A DNA stretch of 64,000 bases from Psococerastis gibbosa (GCA_963971405.1 OZ020485.1:50527469-50591468); one strand, 5' to 3'; counted from the first letter of the stretch, positions 41,355 through 53,518 are shown. Translations and numbers: made by a program. The notes: generated from the sequence alone by a model not told the origin.

Positions 41355-41920
41355 AGTGATAACGCTTTTTTAACTTGGGAAAGGCGTACGGGAAATAGCT
41401 GCCGGCTACTCCTAGCAAAAAGCACTGTTCAAGATATTGTCCGAAAACACGAAAAAACCGGAGAAATCGTAGCTAACCCTATGGGAGGAAGTATTTGGAC
41501 AGTGACACAAAGGGAAGAAAGGGCACATGGACGAGTGGCCCGATGCCATAGAAGGGGTACTATTGATTCTATTAATCATAAATGGAACCAGCTCACTGGC
41601 AAAAAATACTGAAAAGAAACTTGCCGCCAAACTTTGAAGAACATGGGGTTTCAATCTTACACTGTTAAGAAGAAACCGGCACTGGCTTTGCGTCAAATGA
41701 AAAGAAGACGCGCTTGGGGAAATCATTTCAAGAAGATGACTGGCGCAGGGTTGTCTGGTCGGATAAATCGAGATTGGAACTCTATGTCGGTAGCCGGCAT
41801 CAAGAGTCAGTTTTACCAATAATGAGGCCAACTTGCCACAGTGCATCCGAAAAACGACTTAATTCCCAAAACTTCAGTGATGGTTTGTTTCGGGCTGTAT
41901 GAGTGGAGAGTGGAGCTTCA
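41355..41920 (+). pseudogene. Tc1-like transposase relic
   Basis: Shifted plus frames: STVQDIVRKHEKTGEIVANP (HTH), TVTQREERAHGRVARCHRRG, NHKWNQLTGKKY, TLKNMGFQSYTVKKKPALAL and DDWRRVVWSDKSRLELYVGS (first strand after the catalytic start, W-S-D-x-S-R). The order matches Tc1-family transposases. Frameshifts and a stop after GKKY show it is dead. The DDE third residue region is not recognisable, being followed by hAT sequence. Confidence 0.75.
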
Positions 41921-41934
41921 CGAAGAAACCAATG

Positions 41935-42806
41935 CGAGTTGCAGCGTCAGAAGCGTTATCCTTGATTGTAATTATGGAACAGTATGAGTTTATTTTAACG
42001 ATGGTCGCTTGGTACGATTTGTTACTCCAAATAAATACTGTGAGTAAAACTCTTCAGTCAGAAAACATGGATATCGCATACGCTTCAAACTTGTTACAAA
42101 ATTGTTTAAAGTATGTCAAAGAATATAGAGAGTATTCATCCGTTGTAATAACAGCACGAGAAATCGCTGATGAGGCTGGTGTCAATCGCATCTTTAAGAC
42201 CATCAGAAAAAGAACGAAGGAAAAGTTGTTTGACTATGAACATGCTCCTGAACAATTGTACAATATTAATGTCTTTTACTCAATGGTCAATACGATTGAA
42301 ACTGCTGTACAGTCAAGGTTTACCCTACTGGCAAAATTTAATGATATCTGGTCCTTTTTATACGACTTAAAAAAAGTTCCCGAAAAGGAGATCTTACAAA
42401 AGGTGCGGACTTGCATATTGATTTGACAGACGGCGACAAATTCGACTTATTAGGCACAGAACTATGCATTGAAATTCTTAGCCTCAAGCCATTACTGCAT
42501 GATCTGAAGACTGCATTGCCAATTGAAGTTCTCGGACACATTAAGAAGAATAGTTGGCAGGATATTTTCCCCAATGTTTGGACTGCATTGCGTATCCTGC
42601 TGACTATTCCAGTAAGTGTTGTTAACTGGGAAAGGAGTTTCAGCAAGTTGAAATTAATAAAAACCTACTTTCAGTCAACAATGGCACAAGAGAGGCTTAG
42701 CAATTTGGCCATTCTGTCGATCGAAAATGGTATTGCAGGAGAGTTAGACTATTCTGACCGTATAAAAAAAAATGCAAGTGCAAAAGCAAGGAAAGCGAGT
42801 TTATGA
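41935..42806 (+). pseudogene. hAT transposase C-terminal half, one frameshift
   Basis: Frame 41899-42426 (coding from about 41935) gives VAASEALSLIVIMEQYEFIL, ADEAGVNRIFKTIRKRTKEK and LYNINVFYSMVNTIETAVQS. Near 42400 a shift leads to GADLHIDLTDG-like sequence, ALRILLTIPVSVVNWERSFS and KLIKTYFQSTMAQERLSNLA, the hAT dimerisation domain, to a stop at 42804. This copy is relatively complete over its C-terminal 290 residues. The N-terminal zinc finger and catalytic start were replaced by the Tc1 relic upstream. Confidence 0.8.
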
Positions 42807-43007
42807 ATATGTTCTTATTTTTTCAATATTTTTTTTATATTTTTTAATATTCTTTCTTACTTCCTTATAATTCATTCTGTTATGTAATGCTAATTTGTAA
42901 TGCACAAAGTAAGCTTGATTACCGCTAAAATTGGCCTATTGAAAATAGTTGCCAGTTATTTTAATTAAGTGTTGTTGTTGTTTCTAACGCCTGCTTTCAG
43001 CATTTCT

Positions 43008-43205
43008 GCTTTTTAAGCAACCCTGTCAGCCTGGCGGGGGGAGTGAGTCTGTTTGTTAACTTGAGGCACCCTAAGGGCAGACTCTTTCACCTCGGGGAAA
43101 GGGGAGTTGACTGACAAGGTGGACCTCCTGATTATAGTGGATTCCGAACCACTTGGGGAACATGGTAAAGTCACACGATTAAATCGGAGGTGACCAGGTG
43201 TGGTC
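43008..43205 (+). repeat. Dispersed 200-bp repeat, copy 2
   Basis: Starts TTAAGCAACCCTGTCAGCC, runs through GAGTCTGTTTGTTAACTTGA and GACTCTTTCACCTCGG to GGAGGTGACCAGG. It is the forward counterpart of 24930-25130. Confidence 0.65.
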
Positions 43206-43540
43206 TTGTGTATTTCAGTGCTAGCTAGTTTCAATTTTGATTCTTTGCGTCTTTCTGAAATCTTTTCACAATTCTCGTTTTTTGAAGTTTTTTAAAAACC
43301 TCCAAAAACTGTCGATTCTCAAAGTTTTTGAGAATTGAAATTAAAGCATCTGTAGCGAGTTCACGCTCTTGAGGACGGAAGCCTGGGCCAAAGTGCAAGT
43401 TAGCTAACGACTAACTGTAACAACAGGCAAGTTGCTCCCAACATTTAAAGGGATCCCCACAGATAAAGTCAAACGAATTGATCCGGTCGTTTGAGTGTTT
43501 TAATTTCAATTCATTTTTAATTAATTGAGAATTAGGAGAG

Positions 43541-45690
43541 ATGGCTCCGGAAGCTTTACGCTTTTCTGAGTTGTCAGGTGCTACGCTTCTTCGGAAGCCT
43601 AGCGAGGTTGGCGCCGTTGAGCGCCAACGTGTCACTAAATGTGGCAAAATGCGCTACGTGCGCTTCCGCCGTTCGAACGGCGAAGAGTGGCTTATGGCCT
43701 TCCGCCTCGCCACTATCAGGGCCATTGTTGGCTCTGTTTCTGCGTTCGCGCAGAAAGTTTTCGAGGAGAACATCGTCCTCGACCGGGATGCGATCGCCCG
43801 TCTCCACGCAGAGAGGTCTGCGGCAGCCAAGTCCGCGGCTGCTAAAAAAAACTGCTGACAAAAAAGAAACTGATGGCAAACCCCGTAACGTCCCCCATTT
43901 TGTTGAAACGGCCTTGTTGAATAAAAGATGCCGCAATGCTATTCGCAAGGGTATAAGGGAAGGTAACTTTCTATTATATTCGAACGAATTTAAGAAAGGA
44001 TATCTCGCCAAGTGGGCTAAAGCTCATGAAGCAGAGGTTAAGGAAATGCGACGCGACCATCGGGCGTTTATTAACAATAATGTCCGCGAAGTGTATGCCA
44101 CTCCTCATGCCAAGTGGTGTATGCAGAAGCTAGGCATGAAAAACTGGTGTGAGAATGTCGGAGCTCTCATACCTCTGATGGCGACAACTGCAGCGAAGTT
44201 TAACCACGTTTTGGCCCGATCGCAAATGAGAAAGGCAGCTCATGAACAACGAGTCGCAAGATGGACGGCTGCTAAGGAAGCTCGCAAGGCGTATGTCGAG
44301 CGAGTGGAACTTCGCAACGTCATGCGTGCGAAGTTTGACGCTGAATTGGAAAGGCTGAAGACCAAGGCCCCGTTGCAAGGTCCCCGTAGACCGGCGGCGA
44401 AAGCTTGCACCGACCCCAAGAAGATGCAAGCGAAACATCTGGTGCCGAAGTCTGAACACAAAAACTACCTGTTCAGTTGTGGCGACGTTCTGTCGATGAG
44501 ATATCTCATTTCGACATCAATGGCGAATTCAACGTATTGGTCGGCGATTCTTGGATACAGATTAAACCATTCTTGGCCAAAGATGGTGTTTTCTTCCGTC
44601 ATCGCGGATATCTTCCGTCTGGGGCGCTCATAATGTGCGATTGGAGATATTGTTCTGTGATCACACGATCGATTTCAGAAGAAATCTACCACATCCAATT
44701 GACTCACGGCAATGACTGCTACTATGGAGATGAGCGCTTGCCAAAAGGTTGGTGGAGGGCTGATCATAAGTTGGTCCCTCTACTCAATCGCGAGCATAGC
44801 CGTGTTAACTGGTTGCTCGGGCTGCTGATGATGACTACTGCTTGTCCCATTGAAGCGGCTCCTCTTGTTGACACCAAGACTATAAAAAGAATAGCCAGCC
44901 CTGTCGTTTCTAAAGTCGTTTCGCCCGTCGCCCTGGAATCAGCTGGGTATAATGTTCGATTGGGCGTTATGCCATTCAGGGTCTTCAAGTTTAAAAAGAC
45001 GAATAAAACTTTAATTTCACCTCGAATGTCGGGCGGGATAATCGAAGACCAAGATGTTGTGCACGTGTATAAGGGCACGCGATGCCTTCAACCATGGTAG
45101 TTAACTTCACTTGTGACGGTTGGAACCACCCTCTTCTTCGCTCTACCACCATGCTTGAAGTCGACAGAATTCAAGAGTTGCCCAGAACAGCGGCAAACAT
45201 GGTTGGGTTTGGTGCGCTAGAGAGCCGAAGCCTCAAGAATGCAGTGGCCGAACACGCTCTCCAGAGTCGGTTGATACAAGACTTGTTGAATGTCACTTTT
45301 GCCAAGAACGTTGGACGCCAATCGATGTTCTCAGAAGCATTCATCAACCACGTCAAAAACGTAAGCGGAATCGAAGGGAATGATCCGATCAAAGTGATGC
45401 TAAACTACACTGATATGATGCAGTCTAAGCTCCAAGCTTTCGAGAAGGAGAATGAACAAATTCGGTCTGAATTAGAAGTGATTCAACACGAGAGTGATGT
45501 GTTCACATATGCATATGACCATCTTAGCCACGAACAGCAAGAGGCTGCATTAAGCATACGTAAAGTTATGAATAATATAACTGAGGCTGCTTCTGTTGCC
45601 CACGATGCTATAATCAACGAGCATAAGATGATCAGTGAATTAGTCAATTATGAGAATGATACGGAGAGAATTCTTGAGAGTTACCTATAG
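43541..45690 (+). CDS. Unrecognised compact coding block, about 715 codons in four shifted frames
   Basis: Four plus-strand segments follow each other with minimal overlap: 43541-43845, 43846-44485, 44480-45095 and 45082-45690. Each seems to continue the previous one after a frame change (a C-T-A7 tract at 43845; near 44485; near 45080). It is more GC-rich than its surroundings. Segment 1 is Ala/Arg-rich (ARLHAERSAAAKSAAAKK). Segment 2 is very basic with KAHEAEVKEMRRDHRAFINN and RWTAAKEARKAYVERVE helices. Segment 3 has FNVLVGDSWIQIKPFLAKDG and a hydrophobic VNWLLGLLMMTTACPIEAAP stretch. Segment 4 ends in a coiled coil (KLQAFEKENEQIRSELEV, then VTAAS-like helices). I recognise no domain. Intronless structure and composition suggest an endogenised viral gene or a novel transposon ORF; four genuine overlapping genes are an alternative. 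An AATAAA lies about 115 bp downstream. Confidence 0.5.
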
Positions 45691-46246
45691 CATTAATTAA
45701 CATTAACGTATGTGTAATGTGTGCTCTTAATAATATCTGTCTTGCATTTATGTTTTTAAAATTTTATGTAGCCTACCTAGGTAATGGTTCATTGAAAAAT
45801 GTCGTTTAATAAAATAAGAACTTTTGACTGTTGTCAAACCATCATGTGTAGAACTGTGTAGAACCATCATCTCCAAACCAGCAAGACTAGCCTACGTGGA
45901 ACAAGTTAATACGAGCAGCCCCCCCCCCCCCCAATGTTGCCGCGCCCTTATGAAAATGTGAACATGGAAATAGTAAATTTTTAGTTACAGCTATAGTCAC
46001 TGACAACCCCCTCGAGAAAAATTGGCTGATGCCACCCAGCTACAGGCAGAGCAAGTCCTGCTGAGGGTTGGCAGTGTGCAATCCGGCGCTGCGCCCGAGC
46101 AGGTTGCCCATGAGAAAATCAGAAGGCATCAGGTGTCAGTTAGCAGATTCTCCACTTCTAAGTAAAAGAAAACCCCTGTCAGACATTTTTTGAACTTTTT
46201 TTATATTTTACACAAAAATAAGACAATGCCCGCAATTTTGTTGCAG
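45691..46246. other. Intron DNA with a short coding-looking remnant
   Basis: AATAAA at 45809 and a C-run at 45919-45932. A plus frame at about 45996-46165 (KLADATQLQAEQVLLRVGSV, then PEQVAHEKIRRHQVSVSR) has codon-like character and a stop at 46163, but no family was recognised. Ends in the TTTTGTTGCAG acceptor of exon 5. Confidence 0.35.
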
Positions 46247-46430
46247 GTAAAGTGGTGGACGACATTCAATGAACCACTGGAGACTGCCAAGGCTGACTAC
46301 GCTGGAACAGGAGGTCCACCAGGCTTAAACCTGTCTGGTATTGTGGAGTACCTGGTAGCACATTCTATACTTCAGGCCCATGCCAGGGTATATCATATGT
46401 ATGACAAAGAATTTCGTCCAACTCAAAAAG
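46247..46430 (+). CDS. GH1 gene 2, exon 5 (acid/base catalytic Glu)
   Basis: VKWWTTFNEPLETAKADYAG then GIVEYLVAHSILQAHARVYH. T-F-N-E-P carries the catalytic acid/base (Glu196 of the spliced product), and AHSILQAHARV is the following conserved helix. The donor is AAAAAG|GTAAAA with one base carried over. Confidence 0.95.
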
Positions 46431-46617
46431 GTAAAACCTAATCAGGTCTTACAGATTTGAAGTTAAGCAACTGTGTAATAATGGCAGAACCGTATTGTTT
46501 CCACGTGTAGCCTACGCTTCTTATAGGTACCATAGTGACATGTTCCATTCCCAGGCAAGGTAATGAAACAGTAAACCTATTGTATTTCTTAAGTGTGTGT
46601 GCCATTCTCTGTTCCAG

Positions 46618-46712
46618 GAAAGATTGGTATAGTTTTGGATGGAGGCTGGAACGAGCCTTTATCTAATTCTACAGAGGATATTGAGGCAGCTGACAGAGCA
46701 AATCAATTTTTG
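46618..46712 (+). CDS. GH1 gene 2, exon 6
   Basis: (G)[20 protein letters not shown] then [11 protein letters not shown]. This is the GH1 block G-x-I-G-I-x-L-x-x-x-W-x-x-P ... A-A-x-R-x-x-x-F. Acceptor TTCCAG, donor TTG|GTAGGT. Confidence 0.9.
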
Positions 46713-46807
46713 GTAGGTTCTCATTCCATTACTATTGACAATTAGATGAGGAATGTAACTCCAACTAATTATTGTCTGAGGAATAACGACGATAATGGAC
46801 TGAACCT

Positions 46808-46975
46808 GCAGGCTGATCGAGGCGATTATAATACCGGTATTTATTTAATCCCCTGGTATTAAGAATGTAAACATAATTTTATAATGGAAAGTGCTATTAA
46901 CAATTTGTTTGTTTACAGTTATAATCCTAGGGTATTTATTTAACCCCGGTATTATAATCGCCTCGATCAGGCTGC
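46808..46975. repeat. MITE with CTGATCGAGG ends, complete copy
   Basis: Inverted ends of at least 25 bp: CTGATCGAGGCGATTATAAT at the left and ATTATAATCGCCTCGATCAG at the right (about 46811-46973). The interior is AT-rich and includes CTAGGGTATTTATTTAA. A second, right-truncated copy is at 62948-63086. The outer base could not be fixed because the flanks of the two copies share CTGCAG. Confidence 0.7.
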
Positions 46976-47199
46976 TGAACGAGGATAAGGAAGCGCACTA
47001 GGCGTTAAATATTGATTATTTAGGTTTTATTACTTTTTTTTTTAAAGGAAAGTCCACATTCATTAACTGTAAAATAGCAATTGTAAAATAATAAATAAAG
47101 ATAGGCCCTAAGTTTATTTCATTCTTTTCACACTTCATTGCGCACTCGGTGATAAGGCCTCTGTACTCGGATTTCATGGTGTTGGTACTCGGATTGCGC

Positions 47200-47560
47200 T
47201 TGCGCCGGTTCACAACACTGCGCCCCCGTCCATTGCGAAGGCTGCAGTTTCGGCATCGAGGTTCCAAGAGATTGACCATCCCCCCTACAGCCCAGAACTG
47301 GCCTCCTCGGAGTTTTTCCTGTTGAAACCCTCAAAGCAGACTTAAGGGGGACGTTTGAAGGCATTGAGGACATGGCGGCGGCTATGGAGGCCCATTTTGA
47401 CAGCAAGGACGCCGACTATTTTTTGGGGGCTAGAAATTGTGAGAGCGGAGATGTAGACAGTGTATTGACATTGGAGGAGATGATGTTGAAAAATAAAAAT
47501 AAATCATATCTGGATTGCTCATTTTTATACCGACTTTACCGAACTTATCAGCCTCACCTA
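47200..47560 (+). pseudogene. mariner transposase C-terminus
   Basis: Shifted frames give EIDHPPYSPELASSEFFLLK (normally P-P-Y-S-P-D-L-A-P-S-D-F/Y; both Asp are Glu here, including the third catalytic position), then ADLRGTFEGIEDMAAAMEAH and FDSKDADYFLGARNC. It may be the missing half of a mariner such as the one at 39290-39775, but is 7 kb away on the other side of two exons. Confidence 0.65.
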
Positions 47561-48050
47561 TTTCATTCCAGTCAACAACAGGTTCAGAATGTCGTGTCAA
47601 AACGAACTAGGGTACAGACATAGGATCAGATCACAGTGTGATCATCACAACACTGTCGTTGCTGGCATTGCCATAAAACTGAAGAACGTTGAAAAGAAGT
47701 CCTTTGGTTGACACAAGGAAAACAGAGAATGCAACTGCAAAAGCTAATGTAGAAAGACACTTAGCTGCTGGTTTGGAATCTGTATGCGAGAATGATGGTG
47801 TCGAAGAGAAATGGGGTGACGTAAAGAGTGTCATTAAGAATACATCAGAACGACATCTTAGAGCGGACAGAAGACATGAAGTATGGATGACAGATGAAAT
47901 TCTTGCGTTTTTAGAGATGAAACGAAAATGGGTGATAAAACAGAGTTACAGAGGAAAATTCGGCAGGCTAAGGAGAGAATGGAAGAAGAAAACTTGCACA
48001 GTATGCCTCAGTCAACAGACCGAGATTTTTCTGCTGTGATCGTATGGCTT
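47560..48050 (+). pseudogene. Non-LTR retrotransposon endonuclease end and linker (RTE/CFDP2-like)
   Basis: GSDHSVIITTLS-like sequence (about 47620-47660; S-D-H catalytic box) followed by RSPLVDTRKTENATAKANVE, SVIKNTSERHLRADRRHEVW and MTDEILAFLEMKRKW. The W-M-T-D-E-I-L...K-R-R-K linker is typical of RTE-type elements whose endonuclease is often annotated as craniofacial development protein 2-like. RT absent. Confidence 0.6.
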
Positions 48051-48195
48051 AACTCGGCGTTGTTAGTTAGTAAGACGGCGGACAGCAGCCACGTTTTAAA
48101 AAATACCACGTTTTTGACTCTATTGAAAATGAACGTGTTGGCAGAGGGCAACAGCCTATATGTGTGTAATTTCATACGGTATGTCGCATTTTCAG

Positions 48196-48343
48196 GTGGG
48201 GATGTTCTCCCATCCTATCTTCAGCAGTTCGGGGGACTACCCTGCCGTTATGCGGTCTATTATTGACGCCAACAGCTTAGAAGAAGGCTGGGGAACGTCT
48301 AGACTACCCTCTTTTACACCACAACTACGCGACTATGTCAAAG
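48196..48343 (+). CDS. GH1 gene 2, exon 7
   Basis: VGMFSHPIFSSSGDYPAVMR then SLEEGWGTSRLPSFTPQLRD YVK(G). The family pattern is G-x-F-x-x-P-I-F...G-D-Y-P-x-x-M...S-R-L-P-x-F-T. Acceptor TTTTCAG, donor AAAG|GTAGGG. Confidence 0.9.
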
Positions 48344-49659
48344 GTAGGGAATTATGTAGTAATAATTATATTTTTTAATATTTTTATAATAATAATGTTT
48401 TTAAGTCAATGTGTGTAAATTGGCTAACGGTATTTAAGGTAAGTAAGATGAGAAACCAATAGAGATATATAGCATTTACAACGGGACCGATGTAGATATA
48501 TCGGACGATGGACGATTTAGTGTCGGTCAACTGTACATACTGCTGCCTGCCAATAGACATACGTACTCGTATGTAAATCGGACTCTGATACGAAATGAAC
48601 GAATCATATAAAATAGTCCCCTTTGTAACATTATAATAAAAGTTGACTTGATAAAATATTACATATTACTGTACTTGGCAGCAGGATCGTATTTGTAATG
48701 TACTTGTATTAATAACGAGACCTAATGTTTTCATAACTTGCAATTACTTGTTTTTATTTTAAGTTTTATCTGCTCACTTGAGAATGACGAATAGTCGAAA
48801 CCGTGCGTGACATAATTTTTATACCGTTATACATATATTTTTTTAATGTTCGAATATTGGTATTCGTGTTGTTTATTTGTTTGTTTTTATCAGTGCTCCG
48901 TCAGTTAAAGGTAAGCCAGTATTTTGAATGCATTTAGTTGGTGTTTAGTCTAATTTGAATTGCTGTAGACCTATTTTTAGACAAGGCCAACATTTTGCAT
49001 ATTTTTGGCCAAAATAACTTTAGTTCATCTGATGAACTGAAAACATAACAATAAGACAGTGTCTCAAGATGCCCCACTGCAGGCACCAATAAAAAAACAC
49101 CATAACATTCATTGCTCGAACAATGAAAATTGAGGGAAATAATGTCACTGTTAGCTGTTTGCACCAGTCGGCTAAAGACAAAAAAAAATATTACTTTCCG
49201 GTGGACACTATTAATGTTAAAAAGAAAAAAAAAACAATTAGTGTGAAAAAAAACTCTTAAAAGCCAGTGCAGCATAGGGGACGTTATGTGTTTACTTAAT
49301 TAACTCATTAATTTAATATAGCCTATAGTTTTATTGTTTATACAATACTTGACCTCCATACCTTCTAAACTAGAAATAATTATCTATTAGATATACATAT
49401 AACATTGTCGCTTCTCTGCCTTTAGAATGCTAATATGCGACAGAGAAGCTTGATAGGTGTCAAATGCCACATAACTTCAACCTGTCGCATTTTTCCCCGT
49501 CTTCAGGGTACCTTGCGACAGACATGATTTTTTTTTTAATTCTAGAAAACTAAATGTTAAACTTTAACAAAATGATTTTAAAGTGAGATGATAGACTAAG
49601 CTACAGATAGGAATATGAAGTTGCTGCTGATAACTACTTCCAAATTACGTGAATATATA
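48344..49659. other. Intron DNA without recognisable feature
   Basis: AT-rich. A minus-strand frame at 48934-49275 is hydrophobic and Phe-rich with no motif. 49430-49520 has two CTGTCGCA/TGCGACAG words in inverse orientation, perhaps a small hairpin. Confidence 0.4.
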
Positions 49660-51860
49660 TGTTATTACTATTATTATTATTATTATTTATTTATTAATCA
49701 AGAAAAAACGCAATACAATTCATAGATGTTTAAGGGCCACACTAAGTGCACCCTGTGAAGGGGACTTGCGTCGTGGCCCTCATAACAATTACAATACAAA
49801 AAACATTACATATTACATTACATAACAATTAATTATAAATAATGGTCTAAAACACTTACAAATCTTAGAATATTTTATCCATTTATTTATATTTAAGTTA
49901 TATTATTTTATTTTATTATTATATTTATCTTACATTATTTTATTTTAACATTATCGTTTCAAAATATCTTTAAGTTCAGTAAAAGGCATATTATAAATTA
50001 TTTTTTTTGTGATTGTTCTAAATTTTAAAAAACTGTCAGTATAATACCGTACTTTAATTTCCTTAGGCAAAGCATTAAAAACCTTGACGGCTCTGAAATT
50101 TGGCGATTGTTTAAAGTGCTCAACGAAAGGACGCTCTGTTTTCAAATTATTGGCTACGCTGTGTCAGGTATGAAGGGCATGAGTGGAACTCACACTCATT
50201 ATTTGAGAATTTTTTAAAGTCAATAGCAGATTAACACAATAAAAATGCAAAAAATGAGGCACCTTAAAATCTTCATAAATTTTAGTCGTCGGGGTTCTAC
50301 GAGGCATAAACAAAGATATTTTTATTAATGAGTTCATAGCTACACAGATTTGTTTGATATAAGAATCCAGGGCTCCACCCCAAGCAGCCACGGCATACTG
50401 CGCTATGGACTGTGCTATTCCAAAATAAACCTGTCTCATTAACGTCTTTGACAAGATATTTCTCAATTCAACAAACTTATATATAGTCTTCCGAAGGCGG
50501 CTTACAGATTGCTGTATTTGTAGGTGCCATTTTAAGTTTTCATCAATTAGTACACCCAGATATTTCATATACGATACATTTCTAACTAAAAAACAATTGT
50601 TACATCCATACAAATTATCACAGTTAAAGTCAATATTATCACAGTTCAAACAATTTTCACAGAGTATTTTAAGTATTTTATTTATGGGTTGACCAGATTT
50701 AGAAAGAGAAAAAGTCATGTAATAGGTTTTGTCATAATTTAATGACAACTTATTAAATTTAAGCCAATTCTGAACGTGGTTAAAAGCAAGTTGAGCTTTC
50801 ATAAATGTATCTTCCCATTCATCACCTGATACTACAATGGCACTATCATCGGCATAACTAATAATATGTCCATCAATTTGGGCATCACAAAATTCATTTT
50901 CAAAAAACTAAAAACAATATAGGGCCAAGAACAGTACCTTGAGGGACACCACAAGCAAACACTTCTTCTTCACTCAAAATTTTTGAAGAAGACAGCCTAA
51001 CTCTCGAAACTCTGTTACTCAAGTAGGATTTTATTAATTCGTAACAAACTCCTCGTATACCGTAATTGTATAGTTTTTCCAATAACAAAGAGTGGGGAAC
51101 TGTGTCAAAGGCTTTGCTCAAATCAAGAAAAATTGAAATAACAGGTTTTGACACATTCAGGTAATGATAAACTTCGTTACAAAATGATAAAATTGCATCC
51201 TGAGTGCTCATTCCCGATCTAAAGCCAAATTGTTGCCGAGAAATTACATCATGTTTATCAAAGAAATTGATTAACCTCTCTTTTATGCACCTTTCAATAA
51301 TTTTAGATAATATAGAAGTTAAACTGATAGGCCTCCAACTGTTTGGATTCTCCGCTTTGCCACCCTTGAAAATAGGATGTATAAAAGCAACTTTGCAATT
51401 ATCTGGGAATATACCAGTATCAAAGCAGAGGTTTATCAAGTGAGCAATTGGTTTAGTGAGATATGTAGCCATTTTCTTGTAAATAGATACATCTAAATTG
51501 TCTGGGTCTGTTGTTTTAGAATTATTCAAATTTACTATTAATTTAAGTATCTCACATTCGGTAGTTGGTGACAAAAACAGGGAATCGGATATAGAACGGC
51601 TAGGAAAAATCTGTGAAGAAGGCTGCGGCACTATAGAAATTCGCGATGATAAATCACTTGCAACATTTGCGTAATGTTTGATCAACACATTAGCTATGCA
51701 CTTGGAGTCAGCAGTAACTTCCCCAGTGGGACAAAGTACTTTTTCAATTTGATTGGATTTCTTTTTGTTACTGTAAGTTTTTGTAAGTTTTTTTTTTTTT
51801 TGTTATATAAGTTCAAACTGTCGCAAGATGCCCCATTTGAGGTATGTTCTTTTGTGTAAT
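49660..51860 (-). mobile_element. Non-LTR retrotransposon, 5'-truncated, RT mostly readable
   Basis: Minus strand. The RT frame 51688-50900 has NNSKTTDPDNLDVSIYKKMA, IFKGGKAENPNSWRPISLTS, QQFGFRSGMSTQDAILSFCN, FLDLSKAFDTVPHSLLLEKL (motif A) and GVPQGTVLGPILF (motif B). After one frameshift near 50905, the other frame adds IISYADDSAIVVSGDEWEDT (motif C, Y-A-D-D) and FNKLSLNYDKTYYMTFSLSK; the C-terminus runs to 49951. The 3' end is an (AAT)n tail at 49664-49690. Endonuclease and ORF1 are missing. It belongs to the Jockey/CR1-like assemblage by eye. Located in GH1 intron 7, antisense to the gene. Confidence 0.85.
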
Positions 51861-52048
51861 ATTTTATCAAGTCAACTTTTATTATAATGTGAACGAATCA
51901 TGACAAATAATACACACGAATCATTATTAATGTACCGTATGTTATTCCTTTCTGTCCGTTTTTTTTCATGAGTAAATCTTATTCAACCGGGCATGATGTA
52001 GGCGATTTGATATATTTTGGAATACCACTTCGTTTGTTGTATTATTAG

Positions 52049-52203
52049 GTACAGCAGATTTCTTCGGCTTGAACCTGTACACTGCCAATCTAGTGACTCC
52101 CGCCGGCCCACCCGATGGACCGTCCCCGTCGTTCCAGAGGGACATGGCCGTCAGAATGTCTCAAGACCAGAGCTGGCCACCTGAAGCACTGGACTACATG
52201 AAG
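52049..52203 (+). CDS. GH1 gene 2, exon 8
   Basis: (G)TADFFGLNLYTANLVTPAGP then DQSWPPEALDYMK. T-A-D-F-F-G-L-N-x-Y-T is the GH1 strand that includes the Asn and Tyr lining the active site. Acceptor TTATTAG, donor AAG|GTCAGA. Confidence 0.95.
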
Positions 52204-52889
52204 GTCAGAACTACTGCTAAATTAAGTTTTTGGGGGATGGGTACTACACGATGGTTAACAAGACCTGTGTCGGTAAATCCTACAGCACAGCGACGTAAAA
52301 ATGTATACCTGTATGTTGTTGCCTTACTCTACGTTCTTTGTTGGAATGCAATTTCATATTGGGACAACTCGAGTTGATTTGGTTGATTTTTTTTTCGTAT
52401 CTTTGAAATTCTTTGTGCTGTTTTCATGTGGAAAACAAGATGGCTGAATTTTAGTTTTGACTCGGTCTTTCTTTATCATAAAAGTAAGGTTGGAATTAAA
52501 GTACGATAAATGATTACTTTGAAGCAGTATTCTTATTATTGCTATTATTTTGAGCAACTGTTGAAACTAAAGTTTAGCTTTGAGTATTTTGGTGCATTTA
52601 CTGGTTCTAGTTACACGTATTTGTTAACATATTCAATTGTATGAATGAACGAATAATTATATTGAACACGATACATTGCAATACAATACAATAATAACTT
52701 AACTAAAAACACTTCAAATCTAGCATTTAACTTAAATAAGCAATAAAAATAAAAATTTGCAAAAAGAAATAAAATTAGCCCATAGATAGACCAATCGGCC
52801 AATTACGCATTCCCCAAAAACTAATCAAGCGAATAAACCACACCGTCCACCAGGTAAGTGTGTAATATTCGCCTGAACACCCTAGTCTC
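52204..52889. other. Intron DNA without recognisable feature
   Basis: AT-rich, including the probable 3' flank of the antisense LINE fragment that follows. Nothing else seen. Confidence 0.4.
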
Positions 52890-53300
52890 CGAACGCAATC
52901 ACTTAATGTAGTCCGGTAACTGGTTGAACAGCAACCTTCCCATTATTAGAATAAAATTGTCGCTGCCATGTCTTCGGGTTCGAGGAATGTGGAAGTCGCT
53001 ATAGGCCCGCCGGGTTTCACGGCCCGATATTTCTTTCACTCTTGTAAAGCCGGCTTGTGCGGGGCAGTGTATTATGGTCGCTTCTATGTACATGGAGGGA
53101 GCAGTAAGAATTTCGAGGCCTTTAAAGGCTTGCCTACATGACTCCCTCCATCTAAGTCCGGCTATAATTCTAACAACACGCTTCTGCATGACCAATATTT
53201 TATCCGTATTTGATTTGACTGTACCTCCCCAGGCAACTAGACCGTAGGATATTATTGGTCGAATAGTACCGTGGTAGAGTGGGCTTAGAGAGGTCGTGTG
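52890..53300 (-). pseudogene. LINE reverse transcriptase C-terminus
   Basis: Minus strand: SPLYHGTIRPIISYGLVAWG then NTDKILVMQKRVVRIIAGLR and WRESCRQAFKGLEILTAPSM. This is the post-polymerase region of Jockey-like RTs (Y-G-L-x-x-W-G ... L-Q-K-x-x-x-R-x-I). Catalytic motifs are not present. Confidence 0.7.
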
Positions 53301-53518
53301 TATTAATAATAGAGTTAAACAATGTGCGTTCTATTAGCAACACCTACGTTGGCTCGTCTCAATTTCCAAATCAGCTCGAGCTTCGGAGTATGGCAAACAA
53401 TTCAACATGGCAGCAGGAAGATGGCTGAGTTAGAAACTAAGTCGCTCAGACCACGAGATGCAGTATTTACTATAAACAACATATTTATCTCAAAATTAAA
53501 CAATTTTATGTCCCACAG

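Noticed and set aside
43574-44461. Minus-strand frames opposite the unrecognised block (43574-44011, 44130-44459)
   Set aside because: Arg/Ser/Leu-rich mirror composition typical of antisense shadows; the plus strand has the continuous helical and coiled-coil character.
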